Source: Dehalococcoidia bacterium
GTDB taxonomy: Bacteria > Chloroflexota > Dehalococcoidia > SAR202 > UBA11138
Assembly (NCBI GenBank): GCA_012270665.1
Contig: JAAXHY010000221.1
Location: 1 to 5,707 of the forward strand
Direction: 5' to 3'
DNA length: 5,707 nt
Every line of letters starts with the position of its first letter. Position 1 is the stretch's first letter. A program made the translations under genes and the position numbers. Positions 1 to 5,707 of this stretch are shown here, piece by piece. Under the pieces are notes generated by a model. That model was not told where the DNA came from, ran no database searches, and was given only the letters and a program-made list of their open reading frames with translations.

Positions 1-372
1 CGGCGCTGGCGCAAGATGGTCGGCGGCAGTATGAGACAGGTGGGCGTCATCGCGGCGGCGGGTCTGGTCGCCCTGGACAACATGGTAGAGCGGCTCGCGG
101 AAGATCACGCTAACGCGCGCAAACTCGCCCATGGCCTCGCTGAGATACCGGGCATCAGCATCGACCCGGAGAGCCTTCCGACCAACCTGGTGTTCTTCGA
201 CGTGGACCGCGAGGACAGGGCCGAACTTCACGCGAAACTGGTCGAGCGCGGCGTGAAAGGCGGCTCGCCCGAGCAGAAGCGCTGGCGGTACGTGACCCAC
301 TACGGCATAACTGAGTCGGACATTGATTACACGCTGGAGACGGTTCGGGAAGTCTTCTCCAACGGCAGCTAG
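1..372 (+). CDS. ltaE: Low-specificity L-threonine aldolase, C-terminal part (5' end outside window)
   Basis: This frame is open from base 1, so it is the last 123 codons of a gene starting upstream; the ATG at 16 is internal. The family is a cytoplasmic PLP enzyme that cleaves L-threonine or L-allo-threonine to glycine and acetaldehyde. Recognition rests on the opening RRWRKMVGGSMRQ followed by an IAAAGL helix, which matches the conserved segment of LtaE (E. coli has RWRKMTGGGMRQ), and on the C-terminal small domain with TNLVFF and a VTHYGITESD-like end. The PLP-binding lysine (SKG motif) lies some 20-30 residues further upstream in the family and is outside the window, so activity cannot be judged. 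The third Gly of the usual GGGMRQ is Ser here, a mild change. The gene ends with TAG at 370-372, and a strong terminator follows, so it is the last gene of its transcript. Confidence 0.92.
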   Translation, partial: RRWRKMVGGSMRQVGVIAAAGLVALDNMVERLAEDHANARKLAHGLAEIPGISIDPESLPTNLVFFDVDREDRAELHAKLVERGVKGGSPEQKRWRYVTHYGITESDIDYTLETVREVFSNGS

Positions 373-400
373 AGGCCGAACGAAAAGCCATAGACCTTGA

Positions 401-437
401 GGGCGGGTTCGCCGAAAGGCGGGCCCGTTCTTTCATT
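401..437 (+). terminator. Rho-independent terminator after the threonine aldolase gene
   Basis: Arms 404-413 and 418-427 pair over 10 bp with two G-T wobbles and close on a GAAA tetraloop (414-417). Weaker pairs extend the stem to 401/430. A T-rich tract (TTCTTTCATT, 428-437) follows. It sits 29 bases after the stop codon and separates the aldolase transcript from the transporter gene. Confidence 0.85.
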
Positions 438-460
438 AGCTTAGAAACACACTACGCGAC

Positions 461-464
461 GAGG
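461..464 (+). promoter_or_regulatory. Ribosome binding site of the MFS gene
   Basis: GAGG lies six bases before the ATG at 471. It is the clearest Shine-Dalgarno site in the window apart from the one before the CbbQ-like gene, and it supports this start. Confidence 0.6.
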
Positions 465-470
465 CCGACG

Positions 471-1724
471 ATGCTCCTACTTCTGCGGCACTCCCAGTTC
501 AGAACATTCTGGATAGCCGGGGCGTTCGGCGACGTCAGTTTGCTCGCGTACTTCGCCGTGCATGGCTGGTTGGTTCTTCAGATAACGGACTCTCCCTGGT
601 GGGTCGGAATATCTTCGTTTCTGGGTGGACTGACCATGGTCGTGTTCTCGCCAATCGGCGGCGTGGTCATAGACCGCGCGAAGAAGGTGAGGGCCGTGCA
701 GATAGCGGGCCTCTTCAGGGGAATCGGCGCGGCTGTCATCGCCGCGCTCATCTTCAGCGACTCCGTTCAACTGTGGCACGTGCTTCTCTTTCCGGTCGCT
801 TCGGGCATCACCGCTTCAGTAAGGATCCCGGGACTTATGGCGCTGAGTTTGGACATCGTTGGCAGAAAGCGGCTGGTGAGCGCGACCGCGGCAAGAGTAG
901 CTTCCATGATGGTGATGGGCGTCATCGTCCCTCTGACGGTCGGCAGACTGGTGGACGGGGCAGGCATGGGATGGGCATACGTCGCTATGGCAGCGGGTGA
1001 TCTCATCTCCGTCGGACTCCTTACTTTGGTCAACCCACCAAGTAGAAAACGAACTGAGGAATCGTCTCCCTTCCAGGACCTGAAGGAGGGAGCGCTGTAT
1101 TCATTGAAGTCGCCACTGGTCAGGACACTGCTCGGCGCTATCCTCATCAATGAACTGTTCGGCTGGTCGCACGAGCCGATGCTGCCGGTGATGGCCAGGG
1201 ACGTTCTCGGAATGGGTGTGACCGGGCTGGGCAACCTCATTGCGGCCGGAAGCATGGGCGCGGCGGTGACCAGTGTGGTCCTGTCCGGGTTCGAAAATCC
1301 GAGAAAGAAGGGTCTGCTTCTGGTTGCGGGAATGTTTGGCTATGGATTCTTCCTGCTCCTGTTCTCTCTGTCGCGGTCCGTCCCGATCTCACTGGCAATG
1401 CTGGGGCTGGCGTACGGGACCGCGATGATCTACGAGACGATGGTCAACACGATGCTCCAGACCGGAGTGCCCTACGATATGCGAGGACGTGTCCTCAGCT
1501 TCCAGTCAATGCTGTGGGGCGTGACCGGAATGACCGGATTCCACACCGGCGCGCTCGCTACCTTCTTTGGGGCGCCCCTCGCGTTGGGAGTTGGAGCGGT
1601 CATCGTCATGCTCAACGCGATCAGGATCATACCCAGGGCTCAGGGTGTGGAGCGTGAGGCCGGCTTCGGGATGGAGGAGACTGAGGATTCAGCGAGCGTG
1701 TCCTCCGCGTCTTCGAGTGACTAG
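471..1724 (+). CDS. Major facilitator superfamily transporter, MFS_3/EntS-like exporter
   Basis: This is an inner-membrane secondary transporter of 417 residues, the usual length for the superfamily, with about twelve hydrophobic segments. Approximate segments are 13-35, 42-65, 76-96, 101-125, 143-163, 167-187, 217-235, 253-272, 281-301, 304-323, 345-365 and 368-388. The opening (LLLLRHSQFRTFWIAG) is the typical start of this subfamily. A motif-A-like loop, GGVVIDRAKKVR, lies at 63-74 between helices 2 and 3. The segment VPYDMRGRVLS (333-343) before helix 11 is characteristic of the EntS/MFS_3 group. A charged central loop (188-212) and an acidic, Ser-rich tail (400-417) are cytoplasmic by the usual topology. 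The start at 471 is supported by GAGG at 461-464, six bases upstream. Substrate cannot be told; relatives export siderophores or drugs. I see no confident promoter in 431-470, although the strong terminator upstream implies one. Confidence 0.88.
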   Translation: MLLLLRHSQFRTFWIAGAFGDVSLLAYFAVHGWLVLQITDSPWWVGISSFLGGLTMVVFSPIGGVVIDRAKKVRAVQIAGLFRGIGAAVIAALIFSDSVQLWHVLLFPVASGITASVRIPGLMALSLDIVGRKRLVSATAARVASMMVMGVIVPLTVGRLVDGAGMGWAYVAMAAGDLISVGLLTLVNPPSRKRTEESSPFQDLKEGALYSLKSPLVRTLLGAILINELFGWSHEPMLPVMARDVLGMGVTGLGNLIAAGSMGAAVTSVVLSGFENPRKKGLLLVAGMFGYGFFLLLFSLSRSVPISLAMLGLAYGTAMIYETMVNTMLQTGVPYDMRGRVLSFQSMLWGVTGMTGFHTGALATFFGAPLALGVGAVIVMLNAIRIIPRAQGVEREAGFGMEETEDSASVSSASSSD

Positions 1725-1740
1725 CCAGGCACGTTCGGCG

Positions 1741-3069
1741 TCAGTCTTTGCGTTCGCCCCACCAGCGATTCATTCGATCCGCGATCTCAGACTCGTAACC
1801 CTGACCGGACGGCCTGTAGTATTTCTTGCCTTTGAGATTCTCAGGCATATTCTGTGTGGGCGTGAAGTGACCGTCGTAATCGTGGGCGTACTGGTAGTCC
1901 TTGCCGTACTCTAAGTCGCTCATAAGGTCGGTGACCGCGTTGCGCAGGCGCAGAGGCACGGGTTCATTCATGCTGCGCTCAGCGTCTCGCATCGCCTCGT
2001 TTATCGCCATGTATGCCCTGTTGCTCTTGGGCGCGCACGCGAGATAGACCGTTGCCTCGGACAGCGGTATCCTGCCCTCCGGCATACCCACGAAATGTAC
2101 TGCCTGCTGGGCGGCGACGGCGACTGTAAGCGCGTTAGGATCGGCGAGTCCCACATCCTCGGCCGCGAGAATCACCAGACGCCTCGCTATGAACATCAGG
2201 TCCTCTCCGGAGTGAAGCATCCTTGCCAGCCAGTAAACGGCGGCGTCAGGATCAGAAGACCTCACCGACTTGATGAATGCCGAGATTGTATCGTAATGCT
2301 GGTCGCCGGATTTGTCGTATAACGTAGCCCGTCTCTGGATAGCGTCCTCGACCGTTTTCAGGGATACGCGCCTTATGCCGTCCGCGCCCGGCGGAGTCCC
2401 GTTTGCCGCGAGTTCGAGTGTATTCAGCGCTGAGCGCGCGTCGCCATTGCTCAGCGCTATCAGCGCCTCTCTCGCATCGTCGTCCAGCACCGGCTTCAGG
2501 CCGGCGAGTCCGCGTTCAGGGTCGGACATCGCGCAGTCCAGAATGGAGGATACCTGTTCCAAGGTAAGCTGATTCAGCGTGTAAACCCGCGCGCGGGACA
2601 GCAGGGGAGAAATGACCTCGAACGACGGGTTTTCTGTGGTAGCGCCGATGAGAATCACGGTTCCGCGCTCCACGTGTGGCAGGATAACGTCCTGCTGAGC
2701 CTTGTTGAACCTGTGAATCTCGTCAACGAACAGTATTGTCCGCTCTCCGCGCATTCCGAGCCTGTCCGCCGCGTCGGACACCACGCGTCGGAGGTCCGCC
2801 ACCCCGGACGTGACCGCGCTCACCTGCTCGAAATAGGCGTTGGCTGGGTTGGCAATTATCCGCGCGAGCGTCGTCTTGCCTGTTCCGGGCGGCCCCCACA
2901 GCACCATCGAGGGAATGTGTCCGGCATCCAGAGACCTTCTCAATACCGTGCCGGGACCGATGATGTGTTCCTGCCCGATGAACTCGACCAGGTTTCTTGG
3001 CCGCATACGTTCAGCGAGCGGAGCGAGGCGGTCTAGGTCGCGCGCCATTCTGTGTTCGAACAGGGTCAT
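1741..3069 (-). CDS. rarA: Replication-associated recombination protein A (RarA/MgsA), AAA+ ATPase
   Basis: RarA (MgsA in E. coli, Mgs1/WRNIP1 in eukaryotes) is a cytoplasmic, clamp-loader-like AAA+ ATPase that acts at stalled replication forks and at DNA ends bound by SSB. The 442-residue protein has the family length (about 420-450). Visible marks are the conserved entry RMRPRNLVEFIGQEHI (21-36), Walker A GPPGTGKT (59-66, Lys65), the family segment SAVTSGV (84-90), Walker B ILFVDEIHRFNKAQQD (112-127, Asp116/Glu117), sensor 1 GATTENPSF (142-150) and the SRAR arginine finger (158-161). The C-terminal tetramerisation domain is complete, with YLACAPKSN and a YAHDYDGHF segment. Its start is 14 bases after the selA stop on the same strand, so it is probably co-transcribed with selA. 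No Shine-Dalgarno sequence precedes the ATG at 3069. Met8 is an alternative start, also without one. The 3' end converges on the MFS gene, 16 bases away. Confidence 0.96.
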   Translation of the reverse strand: MTLFEHRMARDLDRLAPLAERMRPRNLVEFIGQEHIIGPGTVLRRSLDAGHIPSMVLWGPPGTGKTTLARIIANPANAYFEQVSAVTSGVADLRRVVSDAADRLGMRGERTILFVDEIHRFNKAQQDVILPHVERGTVILIGATTENPSFEVISPLLSRARVYTLNQLTLEQVSSILDCAMSDPERGLAGLKPVLDDDAREALIALSNGDARSALNTLELAANGTPPGADGIRRVSLKTVEDAIQRRATLYDKSGDQHYDTISAFIKSVRSSDPDAAVYWLARMLHSGEDLMFIARRLVILAAEDVGLADPNALTVAVAAQQAVHFVGMPEGRIPLSEATVYLACAPKSNRAYMAINEAMRDAERSMNEPVPLRLRNAVTDLMSDLEYGKDYQYAHDYDGHFTPTQNMPENLKGKKYYRPSGQGYESEIADRMNRWWGERKD

Positions 3070-3071
3070 GG

Positions 3072-3106
3072 GAGAATCGGGAATTAAGAATTGGGAATTA
3101 TCAATT
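3072..3106. repeat. Heptanucleotide tandem repeat, five imperfect units, across the selA stop codon
   Basis: On the plus strand the 7-base units start at 3072 (GAGAATC), 3079 (GGGAATT), 3086 (AAGAATT), 3093 (GGGAATT) and 3100 (ATCAATT). The common pattern is NNGAATT, and two units are identical. The array is AT-richer than its surroundings. It supplies the last residues of SelA (LIIPNS), the selA stop codon (3084-3086) and nearly all of the selA-rarA gap. Short tandem heptanucleotide repeats are a known repeat class in some bacteria, such as filamentous cyanobacteria. Whether this sequence recurs in this genome cannot be seen from one window. Confidence 0.7.
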
Positions 3107-4457
3107 GGAGCGCGGACGCTATGGTTTTGTCCTGGCCCGGCAGGACAGTTCTGACATCCAACAGTACGTCGTTGTCCTCTATGCGTCCGATTATCGGCTC
3201 GCTCGAATCACGCAGGCGCGTCAGAACGCTTTCGGCGCTCTTGCCCAGCGCAGCGCAGTCCAGGCGAAGCGCGACCGAGTCTATCGTCTCTCCGGGCAGG
3301 CTGCCGCCGCCTATCGCGGCGCGTGATTCGACTATCTCCGCCCATTCACTCGCGCTCTCTCTCCAACCGGACGCCCGCGCTCTCAACTCGTCCAGAGGCG
3401 CGGAGATCATGCGCCAGATTGGTATCTTCTCGGTGGGTTCGTCGCGTATGTAGTGAAGCATGGTGGCCGAAAGAGAAGCCATGCTCATCTTGTCTATCCT
3501 GACGGCGCGAGCCAACGGGTGCGACGCAACGATGTCCACATACTCCTGTTTGCCCACGATGACGCCCGCCTGCGGCCCACCAAGCAGCTTGTCGCCCGAG
3601 AAGAAGCCGAGCGCGACCCCGGCGTGTACGCTCTCCTGTGGACGCGGTTCCCACGCCAGTCCGTAGGGGCGGGTATCCAGCAGGCAGCCGCTTCCCAGGT
3701 CGTGAAGCACCGGGACGCCGTTCCTGGCACCCACCTCGACCAGTTCGGCGGTGGTGGGGGCGTGGGTGAAGCCCATAACGCGGAAGTTGGAGGCGTGAAC
3801 GGACAGGATCGCGCCCGTATTCTCGTTGATCGCCGCCTCGAAGTCTCGCGCGTAAGTGCGGTTTGTCGTGCCCACTTCCACAAGGGTCGCGCCGCTCTGT
3901 CGCAGGACATCGGGTATGCGGAAGCCGCCGCCTATCTCCACCGCCTCGCCGCGCGACACGATGACCTGCTTGTCCGCCGCTATGGCAGCGAGTCCCAGCA
4001 TGACCGCAGAGGCGTTGTTGTTCACGACGAGGGCGGCTTCCGCGCCCGTCGCCTGGCATACCAACTGGGAGATATGCGCCTGTCTTGAGCCACGCTTTCC
4101 GCTCTCCAGGTCAAACTCAAGATTGCTGTATCCGGATGCCGCTACTGCCGCGGCATGAACGCTCTCCTCACTCAGCGGAGCGCGTCCTAAATTGGTATGG
4201 AGTATGACGCCGGTAGCGTTTATGACTGTCTCGGGCCAGAGCTTCCATCTCAAAGCCGCGCCTTTTGTGATCGCCTCCGAAATCGAGTCTAAACTTGGAG
4301 GTTCGCCTCCCGAAGCAACCGACTGTCGGGCAATAGCGAGTTCATCTCTGACTAACTCCACTATCGAATCGTGTGAGTACTCAGAAATGAGATCAGAGAC
4401 TTCTGTTTGTTGAAGCACTTGGTTGACCGATGGTATTTCTCTGAATCTGGAAGTCAT
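3084..4457 (-). CDS. selA: L-seryl-tRNA(Sec) selenium transferase (selenocysteine synthase)
   Basis: SelA is a PLP enzyme, a homodecamer in bacteria, that converts Ser-tRNA(Sec) to Sec-tRNA(Sec) with selenophosphate. The 457-residue protein is full length (E. coli SelA is 463). An N-terminal tRNA-binding region (about 1-75) begins with the typical IPSVNQVLQQ. The catalytic core shows NATGVILHTNLGRAPL (80-95), VVNNNASAVML (144-154), SRGEAVEIGGGFRIPDVLRQSG (168-189), GTTNRT (196-201) and HDLGSG (252-257). The PLP lysine is Lys290 in FSGDKLLGGPQAG, aligned with E. coli Lys295. The end carries IIGRIEDNDVLLDVRTV (422-438). The last six residues are encoded by a heptanucleotide repeat and are not conserved family sequence. 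The start at 4457 fits the family; only a weak GGA about ten bases upstream could act as ribosome binding site. The gene is first in a likely selA-rarA unit. It implies that the host makes selenoproteins, yet selB, selC and selD are not in this window. Confidence 0.96.
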   Translation of the reverse strand: MTSRFREIPSVNQVLQQTEVSDLISEYSHDSIVELVRDELAIARQSVASGGEPPSLDSISEAITKGAALRWKLWPETVINATGVILHTNLGRAPLSEESVHAAAVAASGYSNLEFDLESGKRGSRQAHISQLVCQATGAEAALVVNNNASAVMLGLAAIAADKQVIVSRGEAVEIGGGFRIPDVLRQSGATLVEVGTTNRTYARDFEAAINENTGAILSVHASNFRVMGFTHAPTTAELVEVGARNGVPVLHDLGSGCLLDTRPYGLAWEPRPQESVHAGVALGFFSGDKLLGGPQAGVIVGKQEYVDIVASHPLARAVRIDKMSMASLSATMLHYIRDEPTEKIPIWRMISAPLDELRARASGWRESASEWAEIVESRAAIGGGSLPGETIDSVALRLDCAALGKSAESVLTRLRDSSEPIIGRIEDNDVLLDVRTVLPGQDKTIASALQLIIPNS

Positions 4458-4498
4458 TGATGTGGGTTCCGCGGAGTAGATCTTCAGTCTGAAAATCC

Positions 4499-4528
4499 AT
4501 TATATACTCCACTGACTGGATTAGTCCG
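4499..4528 (-). promoter_or_regulatory. Putative sigma-70-type promoter of selA-rarA
   Basis: Read on the minus strand, a perfect TATAAT -10 box (4499-4504) lies 18 bases downstream of CGGACT (4523-4528), which shares only the GAC core with TTGACA. Transcription would start near 4492, giving a leader of about 35 bases before the selA ATG. The -35 is weak, so basal expression may be modest or depend on an activator. Confidence 0.55.
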
Positions 4529-4560
4529 CGATTTTGAGGTACAAGGACACGAAAGAAAGG

Positions 4561-4585
4561 ACTCCTGCGTCTCGCAGCTTGGAGT
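4561..4585. other. Imperfect hairpin just upstream of the coaE promoter
   Basis: The inner stem CTGCG/CGCAG (4565-4569 with 4573-4577) has a three-base loop. The outer stem ACTC/GAGT (4561-4564 with 4582-4585) is separated from it by a four-base bulge (4578-4581). No T tract follows on the plus strand, and only a loose pyrimidine stretch follows on the minus strand, so it is not a clear terminator. It ends eight bases before the -35 box of coaE. It could be a protein-binding site or chance. Confidence 0.3.
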
Positions 4586-4592
4586 AGTCAAG

Positions 4593-4622
4593 TTGACCCC
4601 ATTTCAGCCGCTTTAGTAGAAT
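4593..4622 (+). promoter_or_regulatory. Putative sigma-70-type promoter of coaE and the CbbQ-like gene
   Basis: TTGACC (4593-4598, five of six matches to the consensus) and TAGAAT (4617-4622, five of six) are separated by 18 bases. The start would be near 4629-4631, leaving a short leader of about 25 bases before the coaE ATG. This is the better balanced of the two divergent promoters in the intergenic region. Confidence 0.6.
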
Positions 4623-4638
4623 GTGAAGACTTTCTCAA

Positions 4639-4653
4639 ATGCGCGGATTTTGA
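4639..4653 (+). other. Five-codon mini-ORF (MRGF-stop) abutting the coaE start
   Basis: An ATG at 4639 opens four sense codons and ends in TGA at 4651-4653, immediately followed by the coaE ATG at 4654 in the same frame. It would lie at the very 5' end of the predicted coaE transcript. Because coaE has no good Shine-Dalgarno site (only GGA at 4645-4647), termination and re-initiation at this junction could affect coaE translation. Such a short ORF can easily occur by chance. Confidence 0.3.
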
Positions 4654-5259
4654 ATGTTCGTCATTGGACTTACAGGTGGCATCGGCACGGGCAAGACCCA
4701 GGTGTCGAAGTTTCTCCAGAGACACGGAGCGACAGTAATCAACGCCGATCTAGTGGGGCATGAAGCGTACCTGCCCCATACTGAAACATGGCGCGAAGTG
4801 GTGTCGGCATTCGGTCGGGACATCCTCGACGACGAAGAGCAGATTGACCGCAGGAAACTGGGAGCCATCGTATTCAGCGATCCTGCGCATCTCGAGCGTC
4901 TCAATTCGATTGTCCATCCCAGAATATATGATATGATTCAGGATCGAATCGAGTCCCATACAGACAATGGGGTTGACGTGGTTGTGGTAGAAGCCGCGCT
5001 GCTGATAGAGGCGAAATGGACTCCACTCGCAGATGAGGTCTGGGTCGTAACGGCTCCGCAAGAGCAGGTCTTGTCCCGGCTGACGGGAAGGGGAATGTCG
5101 CGTGAACAGGCGCTCGCCAGGATCGAGTCGCAGATGCCGCAGGAGGAGCGCGTCGGGCACGCAGACGTTATAATCACCAACGCTTCGGGAATCTATGAGC
5201 TCGAGTCTTCCATTGCGGGGACCTGGAATTCGAGAGTTTCCGCGCGAATAGAAGGATAG
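4654..5259 (+). CDS. coaE: Dephospho-CoA kinase
   Basis: CoaE catalyses the last step of coenzyme A synthesis, ATP-dependent phosphorylation of the ribose 3'-hydroxyl of dephospho-CoA, in the cytoplasm. The 201-residue protein is the normal length and is intact. It begins [15 protein letters not shown] with the P-loop at 8-15 (Lys14). It then shows the substrate-site segment [11 protein letters not shown] (29-39, with Asn30 where many homologues have Asp), IVHPR (86-90), the [11 protein letters not shown] strand (110-120), and the lid region [20 protein letters not shown] (141-160). A final nucleotide-binding stretch [10 protein letters not shown] lies at 169-178. The start at 4654 is fixed by an in-frame TGA directly upstream and by the invariant N-terminus. 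A weak GGA six bases upstream is the only ribosome binding signal. It shares a probable transcript with the CbbQ-like gene 10 bases downstream. Confidence 0.97.
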   Translation: MFVIGLTGGIGTGKTQVSKFLQRHGATVINADLVGHEAYLPHTETWREVVSAFGRDILDDEEQIDRRKLGAIVFSDPAHLERLNSIVHPRIYDMIQDRIESHTDNGVDVVVVEAALLIEAKWTPLADEVWVVTAPQEQVLSRLTGRGMSREQALARIESQMPQEERVGHADVIITNASGIYELESSIAGTWNSRVSARIEG

Positions 5260-5265
5260 AAGGAG
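5260..5265 (+). promoter_or_regulatory. Ribosome binding site of the CbbQ-like gene
   Basis: AAGGAG lies directly after the coaE stop codon (5257-5259), four bases before the ATG at 5270. The strong match with short spacing fixes the start and supports tight linkage to coaE. Confidence 0.7.
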
Positions 5266-5269
5266 ACCG

Positions 5270-5707
5270 ATGACAACACGGACGCAAACGCTTTTCCGAA
5301 GCTACATAATCGAGGAGTATCATCTGACTGAAGAGCCGTACTACGTGCCTCTGGGCGACGAAGTTCAGCTGTTCGAAGCGGCCTATGCCCAGAAGATACC
5401 TCTGATTTTCAAAGGCCCGACCGGTTGCGGCAAGACACGCTTCGTCGAGTACATGTCCTACCGCCTGGGGCAGCCGCTGACACGTGTGAAACAGGTCAAC
5501 GGCAGCGGCGATACGGACGACAGGGACAACCTGCCGCTTGTGACCATCGCGTGCCACGAAGACCTGACTGCCAGCGACCTTGTCGGCAGATACCTGCTCG
5601 AAGGCGACCAGACCGTCTGGATAGACGGACCGCTTACGCGCGCGGTCAAGGCCGGCGGAATCTGCTACCTCGACGAAATCGTGGAGGCGCGTAAGGACAC
5701 CACGGTC
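5270..5707 (+). CDS. CbbQ/NirQ/NorQ-family MoxR-type AAA+ ATPase, N-terminal part (3' end outside window)
   Basis: The 146 visible codons run off the window end. The family consists of ring-forming AAA+ ATPases that, with a von Willebrand factor A partner (CbbO, NorD), activate or help mature metalloenzymes such as RuBisCO or nitric oxide reductase. The N-terminus [20 protein letters not shown] (21-40) is the family signature. Walker A is GPTGCGKT (49-56, Lys55), followed by [11 protein letters not shown]. The conserved [19 protein letters not shown] stretch is at 94-112, DGPLTRAV at 119-126 and Walker [17 protein letters not shown] at 131-146 (Asp135/Glu136). Between LGQPL and VTIACHED the protein carries about 20 residues (71-90) that typical CbbQ/NirQ proteins lack, since they run directly from PL to ITVAC. 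Which enzyme it serves cannot be told: neither RuBisCO nor nitric oxide reductase genes are in the window, so no cbbQ or norQ symbol is assigned. Confidence 0.9.
   Translation, partial: MTTRTQTLFRSYIIEEYHLTEEPYYVPLGDEVQLFEAAYAQKIPLIFKGPTGCGKTRFVEYMSYRLGQPLTRVKQVNGSGDTDDRDNLPLVTIACHEDLTASDLVGRYLLEGDQTVWIDGPLTRAVKAGGICYLDEIVEARKDTTV

Noticed and set aside
155..436. Minus-strand open frame under the threonine aldolase
   Set aside because: It lies opposite a conserved gene, its start falls in the terminator region, and its Arg/Ser/Pro-rich translation is typical of antisense shadow.
2095..3154. Several plus-strand open frames opposite rarA (for example 2674-3036 and 2840-3154)
   Set aside because: They are antisense to a full-length RarA with every motif intact and show no protein family features.
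3346..4088. Long open frames overlapping selA (minus 4059-3346, 237 codons; plus 3453-4088, 211 codons)
   Set aside because: They are shadows of the strongly supported selA gene in GC-rich DNA: Arg/Gly/His-rich translations with no recognisable domain and no ribosome binding site.
4503..4508. Plus-strand TATACT as a coaE -10 box
   Set aside because: No acceptable -35 lies 16-18 bases upstream, it overlaps the better minus-strand TATAAT, and the TTGACC/TAGAAT pair is closer to coaE.
4458..4653. Possible selC (tRNA-Sec) gene beside selA
   Set aside because: I looked for an acceptor stem, a TCA anticodon loop, a long variable arm and a GGTTCRANTCC T-loop on both strands. The short GGTTCC and TTCA matches do not fold into a tRNA of about 95 bases.
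4651..4653. TGA before the coaE ATG as a selenocysteine codon extending CoaE
   Set aside because: CoaE normally begins exactly at the MFVIGLTGG segment, the extension would be only five residues, and no SECIS-like hairpin is apparent just after the TGA.

Overview
The window holds six protein-coding genes: four complete, and two cut by the window ends. All are recognisable bacterial families. There is no rRNA, tRNA, CRISPR array, insertion sequence or phage gene. The DNA is moderately GC-rich in the genes, and the longest intergenic stretch (4458-4653) is visibly more AT-rich. Gene content and protein style suggest a free-living bacterium. The wording of the CoaE, threonine aldolase and CbbQ-type proteins recalls Chloroflexota (Dehalococcoidia/SAR202-like), but that is recollection and not a search result, so the taxonomy is tentative.

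Layout. (1) 1-372 (+) is the C-terminal third of a low-specificity L-threonine aldolase, followed by a strong GAAA-tetraloop rho-independent terminator at 401-437. (2) 471-1724 (+) is a 12-helix major facilitator transporter of the EntS/MFS_3 type. (3) It converges, with only 16 bases between, on a minus-strand pair: selA (4457-3084, selenocysteine synthase) upstream and rarA (3069-1741, replication-associated AAA+ ATPase) downstream. (4) A 196-base divergent intergenic region (4458-4653) carries a well-formed promoter in each direction, one for selA and one for coaE. (5) 4654-5259 (+) is coaE (dephospho-CoA kinase), followed 10 bases later by (6) 5270-5707 (+), the N-terminal half of a CbbQ/NirQ/NorQ-type MoxR AAA+ ATPase that runs off the window.

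How the genes relate. The pairs selA-rarA and coaE-cbbQ-like each look like one transcription unit by spacing, but neither pair forms an obvious pathway. SelA implies that the organism makes selenocysteine; selB, selC and selD must lie elsewhere. The CbbQ-like ATPase normally activates a metalloenzyme together with a VWA-domain partner, which would be expected just beyond 5707.

The most unusual points are small-scale. A five-unit heptanucleotide repeat lies across the selA stop codon and the rarA leader, such that gain of one unit would fuse the two reading frames. The CbbQ-like protein has an apparent insertion of about 20 residues between its Walker A and Walker B regions. A five-codon mini-ORF (counting its stop) has a stop codon that abuts the coaE start. 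I saw no convincing undescribed multi-gene system in the window.
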